Positions 12,018-23,641 are shown, counted from the first letter of the stretch. The stretch is DNA of 64,000 nucleotides from Cryptomeria japonica (GCF_030272615.1 NC_081415.1:604211644-604275643); one strand, 5' to 3'. The notes: generated by a model from the sequence alone, not told the origin. Numbers and translations: made by a program.

Positions 12018-14493
12018 TAATTAATTTGGGACTAATGGACACAAATAAGAACAAGGTAGATTGGCAAAAATGGTTGCAGTCGTTAGAAGACAAGTTGTAG
12101 GGAGGGCAAAAAGAAACAAGTGCAGACACAGGCAAATAGGTTTTGCCATCTGGGGTGCGTATTGCAGGCAGCCTCGAGATGAGCAACAATCAAAAAAGCA
12201 AGAAGCATCGTCCCAAACCCTTGGTGACAAAGGACAGGGATGAAGTAACAGCAGATAATATTGTGTTTGAAGGTCTGAATGGAATAGACTATTGGAACTA
12301 GTGGGCGAAGACACCTCACGATGATCTGATAAAGAAAAGCCTTTGCCAGGCATAGGTACACTAGGCCATCTAGATGCTAGTTTTTTGTATAAAGGACTTT
12401 GAGGTGGTTTTGCATGCCATGATTGGCAGCTATGACAGACATCGCCACCAGTCGGTATTTGATTATCAACACTAGAGGATAACAGTGTCATTCACGGCAG
12501 GTGAGTTCACTAGGGTGTTTGGTATACTAGGGGTGAAAGGGAAAAAAATAGGCACTTCACAGAAACTATCTCTAGAAAATCATGCCACATTGTTGCAGTT
12601 GATGTTGCGCGATAACCTAACCCAGGGAGAAAAAGATATCCTCAAGAGTGTAGGTAAGAGTCGAGGGGTAAAGAAAGAAAATTTTGCCAAGGGAGTATGG
12701 CAATGCCTGTTATCCATGGTGAAGAGTTGCCTCACAGGTGCCAGCCATGCGTCAGACATAGCCATCGCACAGATAGCATTGATGAATTGGCTACATAACG
12801 GGGTGGTGTATGATTGGACATCTCTATTGGCGGATAGGATGGACAAGTTCATGACACTACAATATAAGAAGTTCTACATGTTGCACCACACCATTGGGTT
12901 ATTCCCAGATGTAGTCCGCACACAGATCACATCAGGCTCACAGCCATTGGAGCCACAAGGAAGAGTTGCACCAGACCAGCCACCCATCTTCTATTGGTCT
13001 CACTTAGACGTCTTGGCACATGGCACTGAGGCATGTTTGGGCACAAAAAGAAAGAAGGTTTCCATGTCCGACACAGAGTCTGACATAGATGAGTCTGATG
13101 CATAGGAGGATACTGATAGCGGCAGGGAGGAATTTGTAGACACCTCCCAGGTGAGCGGAGGGAGCTTCCGATTGGCAAGAAGAAGAGGCAACCAGTGGCC
13201 TGAAGAGGAAGTAGTGGAATTGGCAGGTATAGAAGGGCCTATTTTAGTATCATAGGTGCAGGTCCACTTTACACCAGCTCGCTTACTAGAGACTTGTCAA
13301 TTGGCGTTACCGCGGTCATTTGGGATAGTGAGTGTAGTCACCACAGTGCCCATTCCTAGTTTTGGGCAGCCTCGGGTGACGATAGCGATGACACCACCGT
13401 AGGTGGAGACCTTGGTGAGTCCAGAGGCTTCCATGGTGCACAATGTGCCAGAGGCTTCTAGGGTGCACAATTGTTAGATGTGACAGGATAGGATGTGCCA
13501 AGGTTGCCAAGCTATATGCAAGAGGCAATGATGGAAGCAGGTGCTCTTCATGATGACCTCACTACCTAGTTGAGCCGCTACCCGCTTACACCTATGGCAC
13601 CAGCAGGAGAGGCCACTCTATCTCCAGGAAGGACCATGCATTCCTTAGATATCATTGATCTAGAAGAAGGGAGTTCTCCGAGCAGTAGGGTGCTTCAGAG
13701 CATTGCATCACCCCCTGCAGTTGTAGTCACTAGTCCCTACAGAGAGGAGGAGGTTCCTGGGGGAGTACAGCAGGGTAGAGGAGAGTTGGAGTAGTTCATT
13801 GGTGAGATGACTCTAAGAGCACAGTGGCTTGTGTCATCTGCCACACTCCAGGCAGATGCTACCATGGTTGAGCGGATAGAGGGGCTATTGAACTTTGCCC
13901 ACACCAGATACAGAAAGGAGTTTGAGAGGTCTTTTGAGTGTGTCAGGTGGCTTAAGACAAAGACCTAGGCAAAGCTAGAGGCTTGGAGCCTCACCGAAGG
14001 GGTTGGCGAGACCGGAATGCAGTCGTTGTTGCAGGAGGTGGAGCAGACCTTCTGTGAAGGTTATCCTGAGCTTCGAAGGACATAATAGACAACAACCACA
14101 GTTGAGGCCTTGCACGTAGTAGCAGTGTCAACTCGGGAGGAGTTGACTATCAGGTTTCAGGAGCTGGAGGCTACCATGGCACAGACCCAGATAGTGACGA
14201 ACACTTTAGAAGTAGATAAGTCTACCTTGCTGATATAGTTGGAAGAGGAAAGGGCATCCAGGGAGCTGTTGGAGACTCGATTGGTCAGTGCACTAGAGAG
14301 TGTAGACAAGAAGGATAAGGAGGTGTTGGAGGCAACCTATATGGTAAAGATTGCTATGGAGCAGTAGATGGTAGCATAACGGGATCTAAAGAGGAGGATG
14401 GAGCAAGTGTATGAGCTCCATGAGTGCTTGGCATCCACCGCTACACCACCACCGGTGCCTTCTTCATCAGGGACACCCTCTGCACCCCCTTAG
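12018..14493 (+). pseudogene. Gypsy-3 downstream ORF, Env-like position, unknown function
   Basis: A long sense ORF follows integrase, broken by about ten stops and one frameshift near 13470. The longest open piece is 12485-13105 (206 codons). It is a helical region with VFGILGVKGKK near its start and LADRMDKFMTLQYKKFYMLH in the middle, then a basic/acidic linker. The middle is Pro/Ser/Thr-rich. The last third (about 13800-14450) is Glu/Leu-rich and looks coiled-coil. I see no clear signal peptide or membrane anchor. Its position matches the extra ORFs of Athila and some Tat elements. Its layout also resembles the second ORF of the pol-less element at 18276-21311. Confidence 0.65.
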
Positions 14494-14560
14494 TTTTTTC
14501 TGATTTTGGGTTTTGTATTCTCCATTTTGTTGTCAGTCGCTTGGAGATGACTTTTCTTTT

Positions 14561-14570
14561 GGGGGAATGA
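14561..14570 (+). other. Polypurine tract of Gypsy-3
   Basis: GGGGGAATGA directly precedes the 3' LTR and would prime plus-strand DNA synthesis. Confidence 0.7.
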
Positions 14571-14838
14571 TGTTGGTGGCGATATTGTACATGGAAATAA
14601 AGCCAGTTAATTAAGTTGTAATTATGTTGGTTAGTTGGCAACCGAGGGGTGGCAGTGGCAGTGCAACGGTTGGCACTCGGACCCCTCGGCATCTTTATAT
14701 ACTCCTAAATGTAACTTGTGTAGGACACTTATGAATGGAATAACATCTGATATATTGCATTTGATATCTATGGCATTATTATTCTACATTACGTGCTTTA
14801 TTTGTGTAATTTAAGTTATTCACCCGAGAGGGAAAACA
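14571..14838 (+). repeat. 3' LTR of Gypsy-3
   Basis: It pairs with 5106-5374 and ends GGGAAAACA, followed by the right copy of ATGAT (14839-14843). Confidence 0.93.
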
Positions 14839-15755
14839 ATGATCTTTGAAGGGATGGAGTCCTCAATTTATAGGAAGAGGAGAGGAAGAATGGATGGTTG
14901 GGATGGATCCAAGATGAAGGGCTAGGATTGCTTGTGAGCTCACACAAGGTCCAAGAGAGGGTGTGGAGACCAAGAGATATGTCTTAAAGGCATTTCTTGT
15001 CTCCACACTCCTCAAGGTGCATTGGAAAGACTTCCCAAGGTACCTTGAGAAGAGCAAGGTGCATTGGGAAGACATCCCAATGTGCCTTGAGAGGAGAAAA
15101 GGATGTGACATTCCCTGAAGAATGGAGAGGAGAAATTTAAAATTCTCCAAAAAGGGATGATCGTGGGGATTAGACGAATAAGAAGGAATTAAAAATTCCT
15201 TGGGAGAGGAGATGCCTAGAGGATTGTGAGATTTTGAAAATCTCACATTCACCTAGGAAAAGAGCTTTAAAATCTGGTGGTTGGATGGAAGGGATAAGAG
15301 GTTGACTTTGTGACTAATCATGATGATTAGTCATTATCAACTCATTAGGAGGGGGATTAGAGGAAAGGCTAGGTGAGATAGGATTTGTAGGAGGATTTGA
15401 CTAGGAGAGAGAATGAGTGGAGGGAATAAAAAATTAGAAGAATAAGGTTAAGTGATTTTAGGGAGTTTCTAGAAGACTTTATTATGTTAATGATTAATTA
15501 AGAAGATGATTTGTAGGAGTCATGTAGGTTAACTAATTAATTCATATTTATTAGCTAAGAGGAAGATTTGTGAGGATTTAATTTTTTAGAAGAATAAAGA
15601 AAGGGATTGATTTATTAAATAGATCAGTCACATACTATAGTGACAATATTAATTATATTTAATTAATATTGAGGAGAATTAGAATTAACATAATTAATTA
15701 ATTAATTATGTGAGGAATTAAAAATAATTAAAATAATTATTTTTAAGTGTCTACA
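14839..15755 (-). repeat. 3' LTR of Gypsy-2, right fragment
   Basis: This continues the LTR interrupted at 5105 and matches 34854-35765. It ends GTGTCTACA. The first five bases are the second copy of the Gypsy-3 target duplication. Confidence 0.92.
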
Positions 15756-15770
15756 TTTTGTCCCTCTTTT
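15756..15770 (-). other. Polypurine tract of Gypsy-2
   Basis: Read on the minus strand this is AAAAGAGGGACAAAA, immediately before the 3' LTR. It confirms that the element is transcribed leftward. Confidence 0.85.
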
Positions 15771-17159
15771 ACGCAACGGCAAATTTGGCGATGTGTAGAA
15801 GATAGAAGAAGAAAAGGATTCCCCAACATATAGCATGGGAGGTATATGCCCCCTCGAGAATTTTTTCGGAAAGAAAAGACAAAAAATTATCGAAAATAGA
15901 GGGAGGAGAATAAGTGAGGAAGAAATATGAAGTAATCGGGAAGGATTTGGAAGGAAGAATAGGAGATAGGAGACTGCGGAGGAAAATGGGCCCTCATGCG
16001 GGGGTTACAGCATAGGGGGGTGGTGAGACAGGAGGGATGAGCTAGCTCCCTGCATTACTTGTGTATTATATTATGACCCTTCAGGTTGATCATTGTATCA
16101 TGATAGACACATTTACCTCTTTATATATATACATGATTTGATTGGTGGCAGATGATGTGTAGCATTTATTGTGATGGATTATTTTTGTTTTTCTTATGAT
16201 GTCATATATGGATGCAATCATGGATGTGTTATGCTGACCTATTTTGTGATGCAGAGTGGATGCTTATATATGTATGTTTATGATGTGTTGCTGACATATT
16301 TTTTGGATGTAGGATGAGTGATTTTTATGCTTTATGTATAAATACGCATGTGTGAATGATTTATGATGCAGTCTAAATGTAATGCTATATGGATGAGTGT
16401 ATCTTTTATTTATGTGATGCAATCTTATGTGGTAAATGTTTTGTGGAAAATATGACTATCTAAGAAATGCACTCTATATGATGTGAATGAATTAATAAAA
16501 AAGAGGGAATATGCCAATAATAACACAATGATCTTAGATAGAAGAATATGGAATGGATGGGAAGTGGGGGAAATTTTTGAGAACTCCATGGGTTTATTAA
16601 GTTTAGGATTTGATGGAATGATGATGAGATTTTGTGCACAACAAATGTAGAGAGCCTACCTAGTTTGATATTTCCTTGGGTGACTTGCACCACTGATTAT
16701 AGAAATCGAGATGCCATGAGAAACCCAAGGCATGGACTAACTCTTAGATAAATGGGAATTCCTTACACATAGCTATGCAAGTGTTAAGGAAGCACTGATA
16801 CAGAGTTGTGGGTATGTGCACGGAGACCCTCAAACACACCGATAACTCTTGTACACGAGAAGGGAAGTTTTGATGAACACTGATACCAGGTCACTGGTTT
16901 GTACAAGAGAGATCCAAAACATGCCCTGCTATGAAAATATGCCCTAGTCTATGCCTATTGTAACATACCTGGATATTGAAAAAAACCAGGTAGTCATAAA
17001 TAGTTGCAGTCATAGGGCAAAAGATGCAAGTCTAAATGAAAAGATCCAACAAAATTTAACAAGTCAAATATAACCAATTGATACCTCTTGCCAAGAGTAG
17101 GACTAGGATGGAGGATTAGGTTGCCAGGAAAGGGAAGGAATCATCCCTAGGGCAACATG
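15771..17159 (-). other. Gypsy-2 3' untranslated region, distal part
   Basis: It lies between the polypurine tract and the pol-less element inserted at 17165. I see no reading frame with recognisable content, only AT-rich sequence with short TGATG-rich stretches at 16130-16450. Confidence 0.6.
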
Positions 17160-17164
17160 GTCTT

Positions 17165-17967
17165 TGTTAGAGGTCCCACAGATACTGAGAGGGGGGGGTG
17201 AATCAGTATCTAACCAGTAATAAGAATTTTTCAAGTTAAAACATGTAGAACATAATATAACAGTGTACCGATATGCAAGAAATAATGCAATAAACAGAAT
17301 CAAGAATATCCACATGAAAAGTACACCATAACACAAGATGTTTAACAAGGAAATCCGGTGTGGGAAAAGCCTCAGTGGGATTTGTGACCCACAATATTCA
17401 CTCACTGGCCAATAAGAGAATATTACTTACAAAAGGGGCCTGCACATGCAGGAAGGCCAATTGCCTAGAGCTCACTGCTCAATGGGAAGTCACACTGACT
17501 TACAATAAGGATTATAGTAATCCAATAACTTGTACTACTTTACAATAGCATCTTCAATGCCAAATTTAGTACCGATTCCTACTTTTTTCTTTACATATAC
17601 CCTTGACCTATATTTCGCACATTAGGTCTGCCTAATATTTTCTTTTATGCTCCTTACATCTCTATTACAAATGTCTATAATGATCTCCTTTATATATAAG
17701 AGTCATTTTACAATTTGCCAAGTCAGCTTACAATAATAAAAAAAATATTTACATAACAAAAATCCTGTCGGCCTCTGTGTCAATATACTTTCTTTCTTCT
17801 ATGTTGGTGTCGGTGTAGAGTGTTTTGCTGGTGCCGGTCCACTATCTTGTCGATGTAATGCTTTGTCATTATAATGTCTTGCTGGTGCCATAGGATTGCA
17901 AGGTTTCCATCAATGACAAAGCCTTCAATCACATACAATGTCTCATTGGAGTGTGCATATGCCAATA
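17165..17967 (-). repeat. 3' LTR of NA-4
   Basis: It pairs with 22841-23641. The outer end reads TGTTAGAGGTCCC on the plus strand. The inner end is TA where the partner has CA, a single decay mutation. Confidence 0.92.
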
Positions 17968-18275
17968 GTCTCCCCCTTTGGCATTGATGGCAACACTCAT
18001 GAGAAATTTCAAAAAGTGTCCAAAAGTGTGCAGTCCAAAAATGTTACCAAAAATGTGAGAGTTCCCCCTAAGCATATGATTCCTATGTTTTGAACTTTCT
18101 CATCCCACTACTCCCCCTTTGGCATCAATGACAAAGGTTGTCAAGATGTCAGTAGAGTTTGTAGGTTTAGCTATCCATAACCTTAACCTTGTAGCTGGGT
18201 AGTTATTATTTGAAAAAGATCTCTCAAAATTAAGTTTATACTATCCATAAAATTCTTACTATCTTTTATTACTGT
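17968..18275 (-). promoter_or_regulatory. NA-4 3' noncoding region with three polypurine tracts
   Basis: On the minus strand, G-rich purine runs occur at 18108-18121, 18061-18069 and 17969-17980, the last touching the 3' LTR and presumably the functional primer. CATTGATGGCAAC at 17982-17994 pairs with a near-perfect complement inside the LTR (17903-17915), placing the tract in a potential hairpin loop. Repeated polypurine tracts are described for Sireviruses. Confidence 0.7.
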
Positions 18276-21200
18276 CTAAGTTCTCTTCACTATACTGGTG
18301 AGATGCTGTAAATTCTCTATCGATGTTTTGGTACCCTGTGTTAGTGCCTCAGAAATTTCCTTCCACAGAGATGCTAAATAGTCAAATCTTGGACTTAGTT
18401 TAGATGTCAAATGTTTTGCCTTATTTATTGTCCTTTCTTTCTTCCTTTCCAATTTGATTAGTTCTTCCTCAAAATTTGCTATCTTCTTTTCAAAAACTGA
18501 TAGTGAATCAGGTGAGTTGACAAAGTTGTCTACAAGTTTATTTATCTCATCCTGTGCCTTGCTTATTTTCTTGTCAATATCTATAGTCAAAAAAATTGTT
18601 TTACATGTATCTTTATACAGATTTTTGTATTCTTTCAACAAACTACATAGTTCCGGTAGAAGTGTATCAAAATCTTTGTTACACTTCTTTATTTCCTCAT
18701 CAAAGAATTTTTTTTTTTCAATTTCTACCTTATCCTTCACTAATTCTTCTTTTATTTTCTCAATATTTTTTGAAATGTATTTACACAATGTATCCAATTG
18801 TCCTAAAGAATCTTTATTATCTATATTATAGTTGGGTGCAATTACCTTCAAAATTGGTATGGAATCATCAATTGCTTTATAAGCCTGTGAGCTGCAGTCA
18901 GTTATTTTCTTGATAGAATCAAGTAATACCTCAGTCGCACTTGTTGACTTGAATGTTGATGAAGATCCAACAATCTGAGTACCGGTGGTAGTAACCATGC
19001 TTGTATTGACCTCTGGTAGGTCAGTTTGTGTCTGTATTTCTTTAAGCACTGGTTTTCCTACTTCACTGGTTATCGGTGGCACTGTTTCCTTATGTACCTA
19101 TTCCGGTGCCTTTGGCTTTGTTAGTTTCTCTATATGTTGTGTTGTCTCTGTTTGAGACTCAGTCTCTACCTTTTTCTTTGTATCTTCTGCCAGTTTCTGT
19201 GATTCCCCTACTATCGGAGGCTCATTAGCCATATCTGACTTGTCAGTTGAATCCTTGTCCACTATTATGTTGATCTTCTGAGTATCAACATTTATAGTAT
19301 ATAGGACTTTAGAATTAGGATTGCTATTCTCTACATCCATATTTTCTACTTCCAGTTGATCTTCAGTAGTTGTTGTTTTCACTGGTGGAGGTAGGTTGTC
19401 TTTAACTTTGATGCTTGTTGGTCCACCAGCTTTACCTTTCCCCTTGTCTCTATCTTTCTGATATACCTTTATAGGTTTAGGGTTCCTGTACTCTTCTTGT
19501 TTTTCTTTGTCAACCAAGAATATATCCCATCCACCTTCTATTTCCTCTATCACTTCATTAGCTCTTCCTGCCATTAGTGAAATATGCCGGTGTGCAGTAG
19601 AGAAAACTGACCGGTTTGCTTGAGCAATCAAGTCATCAATTTCCTTTGGAGAGTTTACTGAATATACAGCAAGTAGTTTCTCAATTTTTATTTTCTTATC
19701 TAATTCTATCACTGCTTGCCTTCTGGACTCAAGTCTTTTGAATAAATCATCAGGAATTTCATTTGCTACTTCCATCAAAAATTTCTTGTACATGTCCATA
19801 TGCAATATGACACTATTCTCAACTTGCTCTTTCTCATCAACAGTTAGAGTGTCATAGATTTTCCCTATGTTCTTTAGTTTTCCTTCCTCTGTGATTTCAT
19901 TTAGCAGTATATCAAGAGGTGCTAAGTCTCTATTTGTCCTTTTCTTCTTCTTAGGTGTGAGTTTCTTCTTTGGTGTGGCCTTTCTAACTGGAGATCTCAC
20001 GGCTTGTTGCTTTTGTCTTGTTCTTCTAGGTGAAGATGTGGTTGTCGGGGAGGGATCTCTTTTTCTTACAAATCTTTTAAAAGTTGCTGGCATGTCACCT
20101 TCCAAAGAGGTACCTACCGGTGATAGATGAGTTTCAGGTTGTGGAGATGCCAACTCATCTTTTGTTATGCTGGTTTTCTTTAATACATCTTCCTTAATGG
20201 CTTTTGTCTGCCTAGATCCTTTCCTTACATATGCCTCAACCTTCTTTACTCTTTTCTTTGATTGTATTTGGCTTTCTATAGTCTCAGCACTACCAAATAC
20301 TTCTTCTTTAGGTTCATTGGGGGCTTCTAGAAGTGCTTTAGCATATGTTTCAACTATGTGGTCATCTGTTTCATAGCCCATCTTGGTTACCCAAATTATT
20401 CTTGGGATGACCGCTTCCATCCAAATTTCATCTTTCTTAATAACAAAGCATATATCATCTTTGTGTTTTTCTACTATTTTATGAGATAACCTTATTCTTT
20501 TCTTCATTTTGGTCTTTAATGCTTGAAAGAAGTCATTAATATTGTTCTCCTTGCTCTCACCCATGTTATTGAATAGTTTAGTCAATTTCTTTCCTACCGG
20601 TATGTCATATCCAAGTTCTTTATAACCTATACTGGGAACCTGTTTTGTTATGTGTAGCATTAGGCATACTAATAGATTTCCAAATCTAAAAGTTCCTTTC
20701 TTGTCCTTCTTGATTTTTCCAAGGTTGTCTATTAGTTCATCCTTTAACCATTCACATATGTCGATTTTTGCATTGTCTATTACCATATCATAAGCACTCT
20801 TAGCAAATGTTGCACCAGTTAGTTTTGTAACTAGGTCATTTGGAACCTTCTTGGTTTTATCTAGTCTCTTATCAATGGTTGGTAACCTTGTGACAACTTT
20901 CACAGCTTCCTTGGTGATCTTATGGATTGCATCTAACTAGAAAAATTCTCCATGTACTCTACTTAAAACTATCCTAATCACATCCTTTGGAAATTTAGGA
21001 ATGCTAAGGATTTCTGTAAATCCTAGGGTTTCAATAATCTTGTGTTCATCCTTCACATTGCCGGTGTTATCACATATTATAGTTTTATACATGGTTTTGA
21101 TTTCCTCATCTCCTAACTCTTCAATGTTGTAGTGGATGTACATTCTGGGGTCTTTAGCATATACAACTCCCTTGGGAATTTGAGAAAATGCACCTAAGGT

Positions 21201-21311
21201 ATCATCCTTCTTTGCTATCTCGGGAACTAGCTGAAATACAGGCCTAGGTCTTTTTATTACCTCAACAACAGTAGGGTTTGCTATGCATTCAATTGCAGAG
21301 GTGGATGCCAT
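18276..21311 (-). pseudogene. NA-4 second ORF, about 1,010 codons, unknown function
   Basis: One frame runs from ATG at 21311 to 18276 and is interrupted only by TAG at 20937-20939 and near 19098. Both stops are consistent with a CAG-to-TAG change. Residues 1-340 form a helical, probably globular region, including TFRFGNLLVCLMLH around residue 207. Residues 415-460 are strongly basic with KKKLTPKKKKR, a plausible nuclear localisation signal. A helical segment follows to about 600, then an acidic Thr-rich linker. The last 200 residues are Lys/Glu/Leu-rich and look coiled-coil. It contains no polymerase, integrase or protease motif. It may be related to plant-transposon ORFs found beside Athila-type pol genes, or to Env-like ORFs; this is inference. 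A TATA-like box lies 140 bases upstream. Confidence 0.75.
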
Positions 21312-21613
21312 GATTAAATACCTTTTACTGTCTTGGATGGATGATTGCTTGGAGTGTGCTTGCTTCTCGCTCGAAATGCCTTAGCTTGGAATCTTCGCGC
21401 TCTCTGAAAATTTGAAATCACGGTGAAATGAAATGGAGCCAAAACCTTACTTTTATAATGTCTTTTCGCCATCTACCACATTAATTGCATGCCAGTTAAG
21501 TATTCACTTAACATTGTCTGCTGGTAATAAGTAATTTTCAACTTCTTATCTCTAACCGAGGGAATAATTAGCACATGTGTCATTTGATTGCCAAACCCTC
21601 AAGGAAATTTTAT
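21312..21613 (-). promoter_or_regulatory. Spacer with TATA-like box ahead of the NA-4 second ORF
   Basis: The minus strand carries TATAAAAG ending near 21450, about 140 bases before the ATG at 21311. A leader follows that ends AAAAGGTATTTAATC before the start codon. The related element at the right end of the window has GGATAAAAGG (63811-63820) at the equivalent place and also an AAAAGGTATTT. This suggests an internal promoter, untested. Confidence 0.5.
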
Positions 21614-22769
21614 TCAATTAGATGAAGAACTTCCTGCTAGTGGAGCACTGCTCTGTTCTGTCGGTGAAGTATCACTTTGTCCTACTGGTGAAGCATTGGT
21701 TGGTTCTACCGGTGGAGAAGTATTCCCAATATTTAGATCAGCTTTTCTAATCCATTGTTTTGAGAATTCTTGCTTAACCTCTTCAACTTTTTCTTTACCT
21801 TTCAAGCTAGCACTTTTGTTGTCTACCGGTGTCCCTTTACTTCTACAAAATTTAGCAATATGCCCAATCTTGTTACATACATAACAAGTTACATTATTCT
21901 TCTGAATAGCTTTCCCATAACCTATGCCGATTTGTGTTCTGCATTGATTTGATAAATGTCCAAATCTTCCACAAACATAACATCTCACATTCATTCTGTA
22001 GTTTTCAGAGTTGTGACCGACTTTGTTGCATTTTGAACATTGACCGGTGGGTGTGTTGATATTCTGATAATTCCTAGATCTACATTCATTTGCTCTATGA
22101 CCATATTTATTATAGTTAAAGCGTTTTTGATTGAATTTATAAGCATTAGGTTGTCTTACCTGTTTGCTGTGATCCTGAGTATTTGCAGTACCAGAGCTTT
22201 CACCAACTTCAAAGCCAATTCCAGAAGTGTCACCTTTAGGTTTTTTATTCTTCAGCAAGGTACCAAGTTCCTCTGAGCTTTTCTTGAATTTTTTTTTGTG
22301 TTGATTTGCAGTTTCCAGTTCTCTTTCCAAGATTTCTTTTTGTCTCATCAGTTCATTTGAGTCATTCTAAGTATGCATCAGATCTGTCTTCAACATGTCA
22401 TTTTCGTAGCTAAGTCTTGTGTTCTCATTTGCTGCATCACTTAGTCTTCTGGTCAATTCTTCTTCATTCTTCTTTCTATCCTTAATCTCTTTGCAAAATC
22501 TCATAGTCATATTCTGCATTTCATTTTTTGTTGTCATGATCTCTTGTTTCAACTTGCTTATCATATCATTAAGTGATTCTTTTTCATCATTCTCATTTTG
22601 CAGTTTCACAAAGTTCTCTTCTCTTATTTATTGCAATAGTAAAATTTTCTTGAAGTGCCTGAATGATATCCTGAGCTGCCCTTAAATTATCTTCTAATTT
22701 GATATTTTTCAATTTCTCTGCATCATAGTCTATAAGAGCTCCTTCAAGTTGCTACATCAGATTTTCCAT
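21614..22769 (-). pseudogene. NA-4 Gag-like protein: coiled coil plus CCHC knuckles, no capsid domain
   Basis: ATG at 22769 opens the frame. The N-terminal 200 or so residues are Glu/Lys/Asn/Leu-rich, typical of an extended coiled coil. Four knuckle-like motifs follow, two intact: CYVCGRFGHLSNQC near 21960 and CYVCNKIGHIAKFC near 21870. The other two have lost Cys residues. Damage is light: an early TAG, a frameshift near 22618 and TAG near 22367. The tail is Ser/Thr/Pro-rich. The segment before the knuckles resembles the C-terminal part of Sirevirus Gags, which carry long coiled coils. The UBN2/capsid-like region seen in Copia-1 and Copia-5 is absent. Confidence 0.8.
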
Positions 22770-22826
22770 CTTTACCGGTGACAAGATCTTCCTCAAGTTG
22801 TTAGGCTTCTAAAAATAGAGGACCAA

Positions 22827-22839
22827 GCTCTGATACCAA
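22827..22839 (-). other. Primer-binding site of NA-4
   Basis: The minus strand reads TTGGTATCAGAGC, the initiator-Met tRNA primer site, one base from the 5' LTR. It is intact. Confidence 0.92.
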
Positions 22840-22840
22840 T

Positions 22841-23641
22841 TGTTAGAGGTCCCACAGATACTGAGAGGGGGGTGAATCAGTATCTAACCGTTAATAAGAA
22901 TTTTTCAAGTTAAAACATGCAGAACATAATATAATAGTGTACCGGTATGCAAGAAATAATGCAATAAACAGAATCAAGAATATCCACATGAAAAGTACAC
23001 CATAACACAAGATGTTTAACAAGGAAACCTGGTGTGGGAAAAACCCTGATGGGATTTGTGACCCACAATATTCACTCACTGGCCAATAAGAGAATATTAC
23101 TTTCAAAAGGGGCCTGCACATGTAGGAAGGCCAACTGCCTAGAGCTCACTGCTCAATGGGAAGTCACACCCACTTACAATAAGGATTATAGTAATCCAAT
23201 AACTTGTACTACTTTACAATAGCATCTTCAATGCCAGATTCAGTACCGGTTCCTACTCTATTCTTTACATATACCCTGGACCTATATTTCGCACATTAGG
23301 TCTGCTTAATATTTTCTTTTATGCTCCTTACATCTCTATTACAAATGTCTATAATGATCTCCTTTATATATAAGAGTCATTTTACAATTTGCCAAGTCGG
23401 CTTACAATAATAAACAAAATATTTACATAACAAAAATCCTGTCAGCCTCTATGCCGGTATACTTTCTTTCTTTTGTGTCGGTGCTAGTGTAGAGTGTTCT
23501 GTTGGTGCTGGTGCACTATCTTACCGGTGTAATGCTTTGCCAATATAATGTCTTGCCGGTGCCATAGGATTGCAAGGTTGCCATCAATGACAAAACCTTC
23601 AATCACATACAATGTCTCATTGGAGTGTGCATATGCCAACA
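22841..23641 (-). repeat. 5' LTR of NA-4
   Basis: On the minus strand it begins TGTTGGCATATGCACAC and ends CCTCTAACA. It contains TATATATAAAGGAG near 23375 as a likely TATA element. The U5 part has the GTGGGTCACAAATCCCA and GATTCACCCCCCTCTCAGT blocks that also occur in the Copia LTRs here. Confidence 0.93.

Larger units (their letters stand above)
5106..14838 (+). mobile_element. Gypsy-3: Ty3/Gypsy element with a long ORF after integrase
   Basis: TG...CA ends are flanked by ATGAT (5101-5105 and 14839-14843). The LTRs are short, 269 and 268 bases, and differ at roughly 20 positions by hand count, mostly transitions. The primer site looks like a decayed Asp-tRNA type as used by Athila and Tat elements. 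Coding order is Gag, protease, RT-RNase H, integrase, then a further ORF of about 2.5 kb on the same strand. I did not see the second RNase H found in Gypsy-2. The uninterrupted LTR of Gypsy-2 at 34472-35765 shows the empty site. Confidence 0.93.
17165..23641 (-). mobile_element. NA-4: pol-less Copia-type LTR element with coiled-coil Gag and a 1,010-codon ORF
   Basis: GTCTT flanks the element at 17160-17164 and 23642-23646. The LTRs are 17165-17967 and 22841-23641. On the minus strand the 5' LTR is on the right, followed by a perfect initiator-Met primer site, a Gag-like ORF with CCHC knuckles, a long second ORF, a cluster of polypurine tracts and the 3' LTR. No protease, integrase, RT or RNase H is present in the 4.9-kb interior, so it is non-autonomous. 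It is inserted in the 3' region of Gypsy-2 and looks younger than its host. Confidence 0.92.

Noticed and set aside
15756-15790. This stretch first read as the primer-binding site of Gypsy-2 on the plus strand
   Set aside because: Coding lies on the minus strand, and this stretch is a good polypurine tract in that orientation, with the primer site at the other end.
18454-18913. Plus-strand frames of 105-125 codons with hydrophobic, membrane-like composition
   Set aside because: They are antisense to the Lys/Glu-rich coiled-coil end of the NA-4 second ORF; complements of Lys/Glu codons read as Phe/Leu/Ser.
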